NCBI GenBank assembly: GCA_023614405.1
Contig: CM042685.1
Coordinates: 237,253,661-237,317,660, forward strand
Length of the DNA stretch: 64,000 bases
Source of the DNA: Avena insularis
Lineage: Eukaryota > Streptophyta > Magnoliopsida > Poales > Poaceae
Reading direction: 5' to 3'
The position numbers and the translations under genes were made by a program. Below are positions 62,801 to 64,000 of the stretch, piece by piece. The number at the start of each line of letters is the position of its first letter. Position 1 is the stretch's first letter. The notes under the pieces were generated by a model. The model was given only the letters and a program-made list of their open reading frames with translations. It did no database searches and had not been told where the DNA came from.

Positions 62801-63833
62801 TCTACAACTTTCGTTTTTTTGCCGAAGGCAAACAACAAAGTCTAGATGGGTTAAAAAGCGAAATAAGATTCGAGCATGTGTAGATTCGGGATTTCGAGAA
62901 GAGAAACTCATACAGCTGTGGCTCCACAAGTTTATATGGAGGTTTAGGACGGTGGGAAGATAGGTTTTGAAGTAGGGAACAAGTAGAAACAAACGGAAGT
63001 CGATTCGGAGCTGTAGATAAAAAGTTATAAGAGTTTGAATAGAGATAGGTTTGACAAAACAGATTTTGCACGCTTTTTAAAGAAAGGCTGGGATTGTACG
63101 CGCGTGCCTGGGCACCGGTCGGCTGGCTGGGCCGGTTCGGTCCTTGCTGGGCCGGCCCGTTAGTTTTTTTCTATTTATTTCTTTTCCTCATATCTTTTGC
63201 ATACGAACTCCAAATGACACGATTTTTGTTTCTAAATTTTTCTAAAATCGAATAGATCATTATAAGATCATATTTGTAATATTTTTACTAGTTTGCAAGT
63301 AGTGGGTTTATAAATCCTTTTATTTATATCTTTATTTGTTTGTAGTTATTCCATAACTTTTTCATAATAGCTCCAAATGAGCTCAATTTTGTTTCTAAAA
63401 TTTTGTAATATTAATTGGATCTCTTTAGGCTATAATTATCAATAATTTATGCCTTAGCAACAATGGGTTTTATAAATCAATTTAATTTCCTTTAGGAACA
63501 TTTGGGCAAATCAACTATATGATTTATATACCATGATTTGGATTCAGTTTGTGAGAACTTTGCATGGATGTAATGAAATGCTTATGAATGCTTCATGATT
63601 TTCATTTTGAAATCTTGCACACCAATTCTACAATCCATAATCAATCCATGCCCTTTTGCCTATATGGCTACTTAGCTCATAACAAAAGAGTATAAGATTT
63701 TGAATTCAAGGTCGAGAGGATTTTCTATTCAAAAAGTTTCTTATCTTTGAGAATTTTCAACATAGTCAAACAATCAATCAAACTTATTTATTTATTTTAC
63801 ATTCCAAAATTAGGAGAATTTTAGGATGTGACA
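59843..63833 (-). repeat. Element G 3' LTR (3,991 bp)
   Basis: On the minus strand it begins TGTCACATCC (63833) and ends GGGTGTTACA (59843). U3 is AT-rich, 62380-63160 is GC-richer (probable promoter and leader), and the rest is AT-rich with the U5 island at 60405-60475. No recognisable gene. Confidence 0.82.
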
Positions 63834-63935
63834 GACTACCACCCTTAAAAGAAATCTCGTCCCGAGATTTGGGAAGGCTAGAAAGAAAGAAAGGTTCGGG
63901 ATCCATTAGGATGCTACCGCCCTTAAAATAGAATT
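63834..63935 (-). promoter_or_regulatory. Element G polypurine tract, hairpin and second tract-like copy
   Basis: On the minus strand, TTTTAAGGGTGGTAGTC adjoins the LTR. Just upstream lies a perfect 8-bp inverted repeat, AAATCTCG/CGAGATTT with a 3-base loop (63852-63870). A second tract-like sequence, TTTTAAGGGCGGTAG, occurs some 75 bases further upstream (about 63915-63930). Confidence 0.7.
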
Positions 63936-64000
63936 GACTAGGTCATTTCTCGAGGATTCACTTAGCTTAGATTGGTTCTCCTTTAGACTTAGCACAATGT

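Larger units (their letters stand above)
59843..64000 (-). mobile_element. Element G: minus-strand Ty3/gypsy element, 3' end only
   Basis: An LTR at 59843-63833 (minus strand) is preceded on that strand by a polypurine tract and 130 bases of interior, so the body of the element lies beyond the right edge. It is inserted in LTR fragment I; candidate target duplication GTATC (59838-59842). The polypurine surroundings resemble those of E, suggesting another chromovirus family. Confidence 0.8.

Overview
The window is a block of nested plant LTR retrotransposons. I found no host gene, tRNA, rRNA or CRISPR array. The copia LTR that opens TGTTGGAGATATGCCCTAGA is of the BARE-1/WIS/Angela kind, and the other elements are chromodomain Ty3/gypsy elements with 3-4 kb LTRs. 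This points to a large-genome Pooideae grass, most likely Triticeae; that assignment is from memory of the families, not from a search.

Layout, left to right. Element A (1-11793, + strand, gypsy chromovirus, 5' LTR cut by the window edge) lies in element D, a decayed minus-strand copia element seen in three pieces (11794-14989, 21101-21310, 30311-31654). Element B (14990-about 21100, + strand gypsy) inserted into the leader of D. It then lost its pol and 3' LTR in a deletion that also removed part of D's leader and the end of D's LTR. Element C (21311-30310, + strand BARE/Angela-type copia, target duplication ATAGC) sits in D's LTR. D's right flank is H, an AT-rich gypsy-like LTR (31655-36791, continuing 58086-58127). 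Element E (36792-58085, + strand gypsy, same family as B, target duplication TATAG) split H. E itself carries solo LTR J (42042-44273, duplication TCCCT) between its pre-gag and gag genes, and solo LTR F (50898-54395, duplication AAGGC) in its 3' LTR. After an unexplained 319-bp piece comes I (58447-59842), a minus-strand LTR of the B/E family, broken by G (59843-64000), a minus-strand gypsy element that runs off the right edge.

Within the gypsy elements the order is LTR, primer site, one or two pre-gag genes, gag with zinc knuckle, protease, RT, RNase H, integrase, chromodomain, polypurine tract, LTR. All coding copies are broken except E's integrase-chromodomain frame and A's first pre-gag frame. 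Most in-frame stops can be explained by C-to-T change on one strand, as expected of methylated, silenced repeats.

The least familiar signals are these: (1) pre-gag genes in chromodomain elements, one with an alpha-beta-beta-beta-alpha pattern like a double-stranded-RNA-binding domain; (2) a hairpin just upstream of the polypurine tract, with different paired sequences in three families; (3) a palindrome-rich island conserved in the U5 part of LTRs from several families; (4) tandem 13-bp palindromes just upstream of the TATA box in solo LTR J; (5) a large LTR-LTR inverted repeat around 58266. Identity estimates are by eye.
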